Below, one piece after another: positions 1 through 5,433 of a stretch of 10,089 nucleotides of DNA. The stretch is taken from assembly GCA_023442905.1 (NCBI GenBank), contig JAEZWY010000032.1:1-10089 (forward strand), written 5' to 3'. This stretch comes from Bacillota bacterium. Its GTDB lineage: Bacteria; Bacillota; Bacilli; Lactobacillales; Aerococcaceae. Below the pieces are notes generated by a model. That model did no database searches. It was not told the DNA's origin and was given only the letters and a program-made list of their open reading frames with translations. A program made the position numbers and the translations under genes. The first letter of the stretch is position 1, and each line of letters starts with the position of its first letter.

Positions 1-156
1 TTAGTTGAAGGTGCGACTGTTGAAGCAACTGTTGAAAAACAAGGTCGTCAAAAGAAAGTAACTACTTTCAAATACAAACCAAAGAAAGACTCTCATCGTA
101 AACAAGGTCATCGTCAACCGTACACTAAAGTTGTAATTGACTCAATCAACGCTTAA
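1..156 (+). CDS. rplU: 50S ribosomal protein L21, C-terminal part (5' end outside window)
   Basis: Frame 1 is open from the first base to TAA at 154-156 and encodes the last 51 residues of a protein that is normally about 100 residues long. The C-terminus is very basic (KYKPKKDSHRKQGHRQPYTK), then ends VVIDSINA, as in bacterial L21, which binds 23S rRNA in the large subunit. The identification is supported by the next two genes, prp and rpmA (L27), which follow rplU in most Bacillota. Codon choice (CGT, GGT, GTT, AAA) is that of a highly expressed gene. The promoter and any L21 leader lie left of the window. Confidence 0.95.
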   Translation, partial: LVEGATVEATVEKQGRQKKVTTFKYKPKKDSHRKQGHRQPYTKVVIDSINA

Positions 157-173
157 TTATAAGTCGTGATGAT

Positions 174-518
174 ATGATTCAAGCAATATTTAAAACTGAC
201 GAGAAAGATCAATTTGTTAGCTTTGAAGTTTCTGGCCACGCCTTTGCAGGAGAATATGGGCAAGATGTTGTCTGTGCGGGAGTATCTGCAGTTGTATTAT
301 CAACAGTGAATAATCTTACACGAATGGCAAATATCGAACCACTTATTGAAGCCGATGAGGAAAATGGCGGTTACTTGTATGTTGAGTTAACCAAGGATCT
401 CTCTACCGAGCAAGGTCAACTTGCTCAAATGTTATTAATGAGTTGCTATTTGGCATTGTCTGAGGACATTGAAGCAAATTATAGTGACTTTATACATGTA
501 TCCAAAACAACGAAATAA
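174..518 (+). CDS. prp: Prp cysteine protease that processes ribosomal protein L27
   Basis: This 114-residue protein matches the YsxB/Prp family, which removes the N-terminal extension of L27 in Bacillota. The family motif is visible: GHA with His22, and GQDVVCAGVSA with Cys34. These two residues form the catalytic dyad in the characterised S. aureus enzyme. The gene sits between rplU and rpmA, its canonical place, and its presumed substrate is encoded 16 bases downstream. The ATG at 174 lies 17 bases after the rplU stop. I see no convincing Shine-Dalgarno site there, and no in-frame ATG, GTG or TTG further upstream in the gap, so translation probably depends on coupling to rplU. That would keep protease levels below those of the flanking ribosomal proteins (inference). 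Confidence 0.93.
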   Translation: MIQAIFKTDEKDQFVSFEVSGHAFAGEYGQDVVCAGVSAVVLSTVNNLTRMANIEPLIEADEENGGYLYVELTKDLSTEQGQLAQMLLMSCYLALSEDIEANYSDFIHVSKTTK

Positions 519-520
519 TA

Positions 521-529
521 GAGGAGGTT
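521..529 (+). promoter_or_regulatory. Ribosome binding site that fixes the rpmA start
   Basis: GAGGAGGTT lies just after the prp stop codon, 5 bases before ATG 535. It is a near-perfect anti-16S match and shows that L27 starts at 535. The in-frame ATG at 469 inside prp is not the start. Confidence 0.9.
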
Positions 530-534
530 ATCCC

Positions 535-822
535 ATGTTGAAATTTGATTTACAATTCTTCGCCCACAAAAAAGGGGGCGGGTCTACTGCCAATGGTCGT
601 GACTCTCAAGCAAAACGTTTAGGTGCTAAACGTGCTGATGGTCAAGAAGTTACAGGTGGTTCAATTTTATACCGTCAACGCGGTACTAAAATCTATCCAG
701 GTGTAAACGTAGGCCGTGGTGGAGATGATACTTTATTTGCTAAAGTTGACGGTATCGTTCGTTTCGAACGTAAAGGCCGTGACCAAAAACAAGTATCAGT
801 TTATCCAGTAGCTGCTGAATAA
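535..822 (+). CDS. rpmA: 50S ribosomal protein L27 with Prp-cleaved N-terminal extension
   Basis: This 95-residue protein is L27: after the leader it reads AHKKGGGSTANGRDSQAKRL, followed by the conserved GGSILYRQRGTKIYPG and GGDDTLFA segments. Its N-terminus, MLKFDLQFF, is the extension found in Bacillota. In S. aureus Prp cuts after the second Phe, which here would expose Ala10 as the mature N-terminus. The mature tail reaches toward the peptidyl-transferase centre, so removal of the extension is needed for function in organisms where this was tested. The start is set by the strong ribosome binding site at 521-529. The gene overlaps nothing and is the last of its operon here. The usual next gene in many relatives, obg, is absent; a terminator and a convergent gene follow instead. 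Confidence 0.97.
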   Translation: MLKFDLQFFAHKKGGGSTANGRDSQAKRLGAKRADGQEVTGGSILYRQRGTKIYPGVNVGRGGDDTLFAKVDGIVRFERKGRDQKQVSVYPVAAE

Positions 823-884
823 TTCGTTGATATACCAACGTTTATAGGTTCCTTCGTTTCCCTAAGGGGCAAAAAAGGGGCAAG

Positions 885-930
885 AAAAAGTGCAATGTTC
901 ATCTCGAGCATTGCACTTTTTTCATTTTTT
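885..930. terminator. Probable bidirectional intrinsic terminator (rpmA / GNAT gene)
   Basis: The arms AAAAAGTGCAATG (885-897) and CATTGCACTTTTT (909-921) pair over 13 bp around an 11-base loop, followed by TTCATTTTTT. Because the left arm begins with an A-run, the reverse strand also ends in a U-run. The hairpin can therefore end the ribosomal operon on the plus strand and the GNAT gene on the minus strand, whose stop lies about 135 bases away. Confidence 0.9.
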
Positions 931-1064
931 AGATAAGTGGTCATTTATTGTATTTTTTAATAAATAATTTTTCTAATTGCTTATTATATACAGTGTACCC
1001 TAGATTGAATTGAAATTAGGGCATTCATCCGCTAGGAAATTTTGTTCTAAACAAGATGCGTTGG

Positions 1065-1460
1065 CTACAACTTTTTATGAAGCACTCTTACAGGTCTATC
1101 CATATCATCAGTGTCAGTAAATAGAAACTCAAAATCCATTTTCTCGTACAGGCCTGTATGTTGTGTAATAGCGTATAAAACAGCGTAATTTGCTGCTTTT
1201 GCGATATCTTCAATTTCATTAACAAGTTGGTACGCGACACCTTGGCCTCTATAAATTGGCTCCACATATACAGTACTTAAGAATGGTCCATAATTCACAT
1301 TTGATATGATATCTACAATTAATAAAGAGGCAAAGCCAATTAATTGTGCTTTTCGATCAATTAAAAATATAATTTTTTCATCCTCTTTTAATTGGTCTTT
1401 TTGTATTTTTTTAGCTAAATATTTTGCTGCACCCCAATCTACATTAGATAAAAAGCCCAT
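1065..1460 (-). CDS. GNAT-family N-acetyltransferase (start uncertain)
   Basis: The product from ATG 1460 is 131 residues long. It carries the GNAT acetyl-CoA motif A: strand LSTVYVEP, then RGQGVA at 71-76, then an amphipathic helix, followed by the motif B part HTGLYEKMDFEF (101-112). The substrate is unknown. ATG 1460 has AAGGA 7 bases upstream and is a usable start. However, the N-terminus begins inside what should be helix alpha1, so the first beta strand is missing. The same frame stays open upstream for about 27 codons to a TAA near 1543, and the upstream residues (IIDSNLNITKYANKQDKDTA) look like the missing strand and helix start. That segment holds no ATG, GTG or TTG, only ATA/ATT codons at 1520 and 1517, preceded by GAAAGG at 1532-1537. 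The gene either uses a rare start, begins at 1460, or has a mutated start. Confidence 0.85.
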   Translation of the reverse strand: MGFLSNVDWGAAKYLAKKIQKDQLKEDEKIIFLIDRKAQLIGFASLLIVDIISNVNYGPFLSTVYVEPIYRGQGVAYQLVNEIEDIAKAANYAVLYAITQHTGLYEKMDFEFLFTDTDDMDRPVRVLHKKL

Positions 1461-1632
1461 CGCTGTGTCCTTATCTTGTTTGTTAGCATACTTAGTGATG
1501 TTTAAATTTGAATCAATTATTTGATGTTCTACCTTTCTAAATTAGTATCAGCATAATATTTTATAAAAGCCTCTAAATATACAAGAATATTGATTAATTT
1601 AATAACTATTGATTACAATTATATCATCGTAG

Positions 1633-1678
1633 TGAAATAGGGCAACTAATGAAATAGAAGAACGAATTGATGAAATAG
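1633..1678 (+). repeat. Three direct repeats of TGAAATAG
   Basis: TGAAATAG occurs exactly at 1633-1640, 1650-1657 and 1671-1678. A related GGAAATAG is at 1745-1752. The first three lie 33 to 78 bases upstream of the TTGACA box at 1711. They could be regulator-binding sites or chance in AT-rich DNA. Confidence 0.5.
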
Positions 1679-1710
1679 TTCTATTTAAAAATTTTACAAC
1701 TTCGCAATGA

Positions 1711-1739
1711 TTGACAGAAAGCTAATATTCATTGAAAAT
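1711..1739 (+). promoter_or_regulatory. Candidate sigma-A promoter for the methyltransferase gene
   Basis: A perfect -35 box TTGACA (1711-1716) is followed after 17 bases by GAAAAT (1734-1739), a 4-of-6 match to TATAAT. The predicted start would be near 1746, about 30 bases before the start codon. The -10 box is weak, so only the -35 is strong evidence. Confidence 0.5.
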
Positions 1740-1775
1740 AGGTAGGAAATAGCATAATGAGAGAGAGGAAGTACT

Positions 1776-2810
1776 ATGTCAATAGAAAATATAAACCAGT
1801 TATTTGGTGTACTGCATGACTCAACGATTTTGATACAAGAGGCCTTAACATTTTCATATCTAGAGGCTTTATTTGAAACTTTGCAGAATTTAGCAGATGG
1901 TGAAGTTCAACAAATTGATCAACGTCCAAACGATGAAGAAGCTGAGAAATTAAGAGAGATTTACGGAAAAATTGACTTAAAAGATTTTGAAGCTGAAGAC
2001 ATTCGTAAAGCCATCCAATTTGCTTTCATTGAAGGTGAAAAAGCTGATCAATTACAAGCTAACTATCATATGACACCAGAAGCTATTGCTGTATTAATGG
2101 GGTATTTTGCTACCAAATTAGTAGAACATAATCATTTGGAAAATAAGCAGGATGAAGTAGCAATCAATCTTTTTGATTCAACAATGGGGACCGGTAATTT
2201 ATATGCCAATGTTTATAATGCTCTAAAGACAGCGGGCTATAAAATTCAAGGTTTTGGCTATGATAATGATGATTTATTATTATCGATTGCTGATGTTTCC
2301 ACCCGTCTCCAAGATATCCCAGTAAATTTATATCTTGGAGATTCACTCCAAAATCTTATCGTCCCTCCTAGTGACTTGATTGTGAGTGATTTACCTTTAG
2401 GTTACTATCCAGTTGATGAAGTAGCAGATACGTACTCTTCTGCTAAAAATCGTGAAGAAGGTAAGCATGTATTTGTGCATTATTTAATGGTTGAGCAAGG
2501 TTTGCGTTACCTAAAACCAAATGGTTGGGGGATTTATATCGTACCTGCGGGTTTAATTCAAGATGAAAATATTAAAACCTTGATCGAAGCAATTGGAGAA
2601 CACGGTTATTTTCAAGCTTTATTATCCTTACCAACTAATCTCTTTAATAATGAAAAAGCGCGAAAAGCGATTTTACTTGTGCAAAAGGCTGGAGATAAGG
2701 CTAAACAGAGTGAAAATGTCTTGGTAGGGGAAATACCTGATTTAAAGAGCAAAGAAGAGTTGCCAAAATTCTTAGCAGCTTTTGAAAATTTTCTTGAAAA
2801 AATGAAGTAA
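1776..2810 (+). CDS. Class I SAM-dependent methyltransferase, YtxK-like
   Basis: This 344-residue protein has an N-terminal helical part (about 1-95) and a Rossmann-type methyltransferase domain resembling N6-adenine DNA methylases. TPEAIAVLMGYFATKL (100-115) precedes motif I, FDSTMGTGNL (133-142). The acidic YDND (162-165) should bind the SAM ribose. ISDLPxGYYP-like VSDLPLGYYP (203-212) stands where DNA methylases have (D/N)PPY. The altered catalytic motif means the methylated target cannot be predicted, and no experimentally proven function for this family is known to me. AGAGAGG at 1762-1768 sits 7 bases before ATG 1776. In many Lactobacillales and Bacillales this gene lies between the comG competence operon and ackA. 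Here the ackA neighbour is kept, but no com gene precedes it. No clear terminator follows it. Confidence 0.88.
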   Translation: MSIENINQLFGVLHDSTILIQEALTFSYLEALFETLQNLADGEVQQIDQRPNDEEAEKLREIYGKIDLKDFEAEDIRKAIQFAFIEGEKADQLQANYHMTPEAIAVLMGYFATKLVEHNHLENKQDEVAINLFDSTMGTGNLYANVYNALKTAGYKIQGFGYDNDDLLLSIADVSTRLQDIPVNLYLGDSLQNLIVPPSDLIVSDLPLGYYPVDEVADTYSSAKNREEGKHVFVHYLMVEQGLRYLKPNGWGIYIVPAGLIQDENIKTLIEAIGEHGYFQALLSLPTNLFNNEKARKAILLVQKAGDKAKQSENVLVGEIPDLKSKEELPKFLAAFENFLEKMK

Positions 2811-2839
2811 GGGTTCTATTAATCTACCTTGCAAAAAAT

Positions 2840-2868
2840 ACATTTCACAAGGAATAGAATAGAAATGT
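2840..2868. repeat. Inverted repeat upstream of the ackA promoter
   Basis: ACATTTC (2840-2846) and GAAATGT (2862-2868) are perfect 7-bp inverted arms separated by 15 bases, ending 2 bases before the ackA -35 box. With no U-run it is a poor terminator. It could be an operator or chance. Confidence 0.35.
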
Positions 2869-2870
2869 CT

Positions 2871-2900
2871 TTACCATAACGAAACATGTCATGTTATAAT
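2871..2900 (+). promoter_or_regulatory. ackA: ackA promoter with extended -10 box
   Basis: TATAAT at 2895-2900 is a perfect -10 box, preceded by TG at 2892-2893 (TGnTATAAT, extended -10). TTACCA at 2871-2876 is a 4-of-6 match to the -35 consensus with an 18-base spacer. The palindrome AACATG-T-CATGTT (2883-2895) overlaps the spacer and the first base of the -10 box, a position suited to repression. Confidence 0.8.
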
Positions 2901-2945
2901 GAAGTATATTAAATAATATTGATTTAAGATTAAAGGAGAGAAAGC

Positions 2946-4148
2946 ATGTCTAAAGTAATTGCTGTAAACGCAGGTTCTTCTAGTTTAAAATTTAAAATTT
3001 ACGAAGTGCCTAGCGAAGATGTTGTAGCGTCAGGTCAAATCGACCGTATTGGAATCGGGAACTCTAACATTTCTATTAAGTATGGTGAGGGCCAAAAATT
3101 TGAGGATGTTAAAGATATTGATGATCATGAAGTAGCTATTGAATTCTTATTAAATCAATTAAGCACTTTAAACATTATTACTAGCTATGATGAAATCTCT
3201 GGTACTGGTCACCGTGTGGTAGCTGGTGGAGAAATCTTTAAAGAGTCTGCGTTATTAGATGATGAGGCAATTCAAAAGATTGAGGATTTAGCAGAATTTG
3301 CGCCTCTACATAATGGACCAGAGGCTCGTGCTATTCGCGCTTTCCAAAAAGTATTGCCTGGAAAACCTGCTGTCGGAATTTTTGATACATCATTCCACAC
3401 AACAATGCCTGAAGTAGCTTATTTATATTCTATTCCATTAGAGTACTATGAAGAATTTGGTGCTCGTCGTTATGGTGCACATGGTACTTCACACAGATAT
3501 GTAGCAAATCGAGCAGCTGAACTAATGGGTAAACCAATTGAAGATTTAAAAATTATCACTTGCCATTTAGGTAATGGTGGTTCAATTACTGCTGTAGATG
3601 GTGGAAAATCTGTTGATACTTCAATGGGCTTCACACCATTAGCAGGTATTACAATGGGGACACGTTCTGGTGATATTGATACATCTCTAGTTCAATTTTT
3701 AATGAAGAAATTGAATATTACTGATATCGATGATATGGTCTCTATTTTGAATAATAAATCTGGTTTATTAGGTTTATCAGGTGTGTCATCCGATATGCGT
3801 GATGTTGAAGATGCAGCTGATAATGGCGATAAACGTTCACAAACTACTCTAGAAATTTTCTACGATCGAGTACGTAAATATATTGGTCAATATATTGCAG
3901 TTATGGGTGGCGTTGATGCCGTTGTATTTACAGCTGGAATTGGTGAAAACTCAGGACGTACACGTGCTGAAATCATTGATGATCACATGGCATTCTTTGG
4001 TATGAAGATCGATGAATCAGCAAACGATACACGTGATGAAGCAAAAATTTCTAGCGAAGATTCAAAAGTTGCTATCTATACGATTCCAACGGACGAAGAG
4101 TTAGTAATCGTTCGCGATACTGTACGTTTAGGTAACATTAACGAATAA
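2946..4148 (+). CDS. ackA: Acetate kinase
   Basis: This 400-residue protein has the full length of acetate kinase and catalyses acetyl phosphate + ADP to acetate + ATP, the ATP-yielding step of the cytosolic Pta-AckA pathway. Family residues are visible: Asn8 in VNAGSSSLKFK, Arg90 in GHRVVAGG, Asp147 in FDTSFHTTMP, His179 in RRYGAHGTSHRYV, Arg240 in TMGTRSGDID, and Glu384 near the C-terminus in TDEELVIVRDT. These correspond to the ATP-, acetate- and metal-binding residues of the Methanosarcina enzyme. AAAGGAG (2932-2938) lies 7 bases before ATG 2946. The gene has its own promoter and terminator, so it is probably monocistronic. Codon choice (CGT for Arg, no CGG) is that of a highly expressed gene. 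I found no convincing CcpA cre site in its promoter, although ackA is CcpA-controlled in Bacillus. Confidence 0.97.
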   Translation: MSKVIAVNAGSSSLKFKIYEVPSEDVVASGQIDRIGIGNSNISIKYGEGQKFEDVKDIDDHEVAIEFLLNQLSTLNIITSYDEISGTGHRVVAGGEIFKESALLDDEAIQKIEDLAEFAPLHNGPEARAIRAFQKVLPGKPAVGIFDTSFHTTMPEVAYLYSIPLEYYEEFGARRYGAHGTSHRYVANRAAELMGKPIEDLKIITCHLGNGGSITAVDGGKSVDTSMGFTPLAGITMGTRSGDIDTSLVQFLMKKLNITDIDDMVSILNNKSGLLGLSGVSSDMRDVEDAADNGDKRSQTTLEIFYDRVRKYIGQYIAVMGGVDAVVFTAGIGENSGRTRAEIIDDHMAFFGMKIDESANDTRDEAKISSEDSKVAIYTIPTDEELVIVRDTVRLGNINE

Positions 4149-4165
4149 TCAAACATTTTCCAAAG

Positions 4166-4206
4166 GACTCAAGTTGTCTCTGATTAGGCAACTTGGGTCT
4201 TTTTTT
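4166..4206 (+). terminator. Intrinsic terminator after ackA
   Basis: GACTCAAGTTG (4166-4176) pairs with CAACTTGGGTC (4189-4199) with one T-G wobble, and TCTTTTTTT follows. It is placed 17 bases after the ackA stop and separates ackA from the MurNAc operon. Confidence 0.93.
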
Positions 4207-4265
4207 ATCTAATTATGTAATTAAATTTCATTAATATAAATTTCCCAAGGATAATTCATAATTTA

Positions 4266-4282
4266 TTGAAAAAATATTTCAA
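4266..4282. promoter_or_regulatory. Candidate MurR operator (17-bp inverted repeat)
   Basis: Arms TTGAAA (4266-4271) and TTTCAA (4277-4282) flank AAATA, so that 7 of 8 position pairs around base 4274 are complementary. The repeat covers the -35 box of the operon promoter, where a bound RpiR-type repressor would block RNA polymerase. The link to MurR is inferred only from its position and from murR being in the operon. Confidence 0.5.
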
Positions 4283-4293
4283 CGTGTTATAAT
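4266..4293 (+). promoter_or_regulatory. mupG: Promoter of the MurNAc operon
   Basis: The -35 box TTGAAA (4266-4271, 5 of 6) and -10 box TATAAT (4288-4293, 6 of 6) are 16 bases apart. TG at 4285-4286 makes this an extended -10. The predicted start is around 4300, leaving a leader of about 55 bases before mupG. Confidence 0.8.
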
Positions 4294-4302
4294 AAATTTT
4301 AA

Positions 4303-4316
4303 GTAAAACGTTTTCA
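4303..4316 (+). promoter_or_regulatory. cre-like site (CcpA catabolite control)
   Basis: GTAAAACGTTTTCA matches 12 of 14 positions of the cre consensus TGWAANCGNTNWCA, including the central CG and the right arm. It lies just downstream of the predicted transcription start, a location where CcpA typically represses. Repression of the operon by preferred sugars is the expected effect (inference). Confidence 0.7.
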
Positions 4317-4356
4317 AATTAAAAGAGAGTAAGTTAAAGCTGAATGAGGTGAGTAT

Positions 4357-5418
4357 ATGTATGGTTTTTCCGTATATTTAAATGAAGCAATTGATCGTGA
4401 TCACATCGACCGGATGGTTGCTGCTGGTTTTACTGGTATTTTTACATCAATACATATTCCAGAAGATGATTCCACTGCCTATCTAGATCGGATGCAAGAC
4501 CTTGGCACCATTGCAAAGGCTTATGACTTGTCGCTAGTCGTAGACATTTCAGGGACCAGTCTCCATAAAATTGGTGGGTCATTTGAAGATATCAGGCCGG
4601 TCATTGATCTAGGGGTTACAGGTTTGCGGATTGACTATGGTATTGGTTTTGATATGGTGGCTCGTTTAAGTCGTGAAATTCATATCGCTTTAAATGCTAG
4701 CACACTGACTGAACAAGATTTAGAGCAACTCCATTATTATCAAGCAGACTTAAATCAAATAACCGCCTGGCATAACTACTATCCAAGGCCCGAAACTGGC
4801 TTAGACATGGACACCTTTAAACGCCACAACCGTTGGCTGAAGTCGACGGGTCTTCGGACCATGGCTTTTGTCCCTGGTGATGACAAAATGAGAGGGCCAA
4901 TCCACGCAGGCTTGCCGACGGTTGAAGCCCACCGAAGCATGCATCCTTTGGCGGGAACTCTAGATTTAATCACTAATGGCAATATTGACGACATTTATAT
5001 CGGTGACCCAACAATTTCACGGGAAGTCCTTTTTCAATTTAAAGAATATATTGAAAAAAACCGGATTTGTTTAAGGATGGAAAGTGCAAGGGACGCGGTT
5101 GCTGAACAAGTGGAATGGATTTTAGGTGACCATACTAATCGGCAAGATGCGGCAGCTCTAGTGATTAGAAGCCAAGAATCAAGACGACAATTAAGGTCAA
5201 ATGACCCAATCAAAGCAGTGAATACTGATGCGCGACAATTTGGCGCTATCACTGTCGATAATGAAGGCTACGGACGCTACCAGGGTGAAGTACAAATTTG
5301 TAAGGTCGATTTACCGCAAGATGAGAAAGTCAATGTGGTTGGTCAGGTTGTTCAAACAGATAAAAGCTTAATCCCCTATATTGGGCCCGGACAAACATTT
5401 AGATTATTGCAGAAGTAA
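4357..5418 (+). CDS. mupG: 6-phospho-N-acetylmuramidase MupG (GH170, formerly DUF871)
   Basis: This 353-residue protein starts MYGFSVYLNEAIDRDHIDRM and continues GFTGIFTSIHIPEDD, the signature N-terminus of the DUF871 family. Residues 1 to about 235 should form a TIM barrel, and the rest a cyclophilin-like C-terminal domain. In S. aureus, MupG is a cytosolic exo-enzyme that hydrolyses MurNAc-6-phosphate-(beta-1,4)-GlcNAc, the disaccharide phosphate delivered by the PTS, to MurNAc-6P and GlcNAc. The assignment is strengthened by murQ, murP and murR downstream in the same order as in S. aureus. GAGGTGAG (4346-4353) is a good ribosome binding site for ATG 4357. It is the first gene of the operon. 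Arginine codons are often CGG or AGG, unlike ackA just upstream. There is no signal peptide, in line with an intracellular substrate. Confidence 0.92.
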   Translation: MYGFSVYLNEAIDRDHIDRMVAAGFTGIFTSIHIPEDDSTAYLDRMQDLGTIAKAYDLSLVVDISGTSLHKIGGSFEDIRPVIDLGVTGLRIDYGIGFDMVARLSREIHIALNASTLTEQDLEQLHYYQADLNQITAWHNYYPRPETGLDMDTFKRHNRWLKSTGLRTMAFVPGDDKMRGPIHAGLPTVEAHRSMHPLAGTLDLITNGNIDDIYIGDPTISREVLFQFKEYIEKNRICLRMESARDAVAEQVEWILGDHTNRQDAAALVIRSQESRRQLRSNDPIKAVNTDARQFGAITVDNEGYGRYQGEVQICKVDLPQDEKVNVVGQVVQTDKSLIPYIGPGQTFRLLQK

Positions 5419-5433
5419 TGGAGGACGAAAAAG

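Larger units (their letters stand above)
1461..1775. other. Divergent AT-rich intergenic region
   Basis: This region lies between the minus-strand GNAT gene and the plus-strand methyltransferase gene. The part next to the GNAT gene (to about 1540) may code for its N-terminus. The rest is very AT-rich and contains three TGAAATAG repeats (1633-1678), an 8-bp inverted repeat AAATAGAA/TTCTATTT (1652-1659 and 1679-1686) and a candidate promoter from 1711. I see no convincing promoter for the minus-strand gene, and no RNA gene. Confidence 0.6.

Noticed and set aside
469..534. In-frame upstream ATG that would lengthen L27 by 22 residues
   Set aside because: The segment overlaps the prp coding region, and the strong ribosome binding site at 521-529 plus the typical L27 leader MLKFDLQFF place the start at 535.
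1000..1022. Short inverted repeat CCCTA/TAGGG downstream of the GNAT gene
   Set aside because: Only 5 bp of stem with a long loop and no U-run; the hairpin at 885-930 is a far better terminator for this strand.
1306..1524. 72-codon plus-strand frame opposite the GNAT gene
   Set aside because: It is antisense to a recognisable acetyltransferase and has no ribosome binding site or family resemblance.
2874..2887. Possible CcpA cre site around the CG in the ackA promoter
   Set aside because: Only the centre CG and a few A positions fit the consensus; both arms fail.
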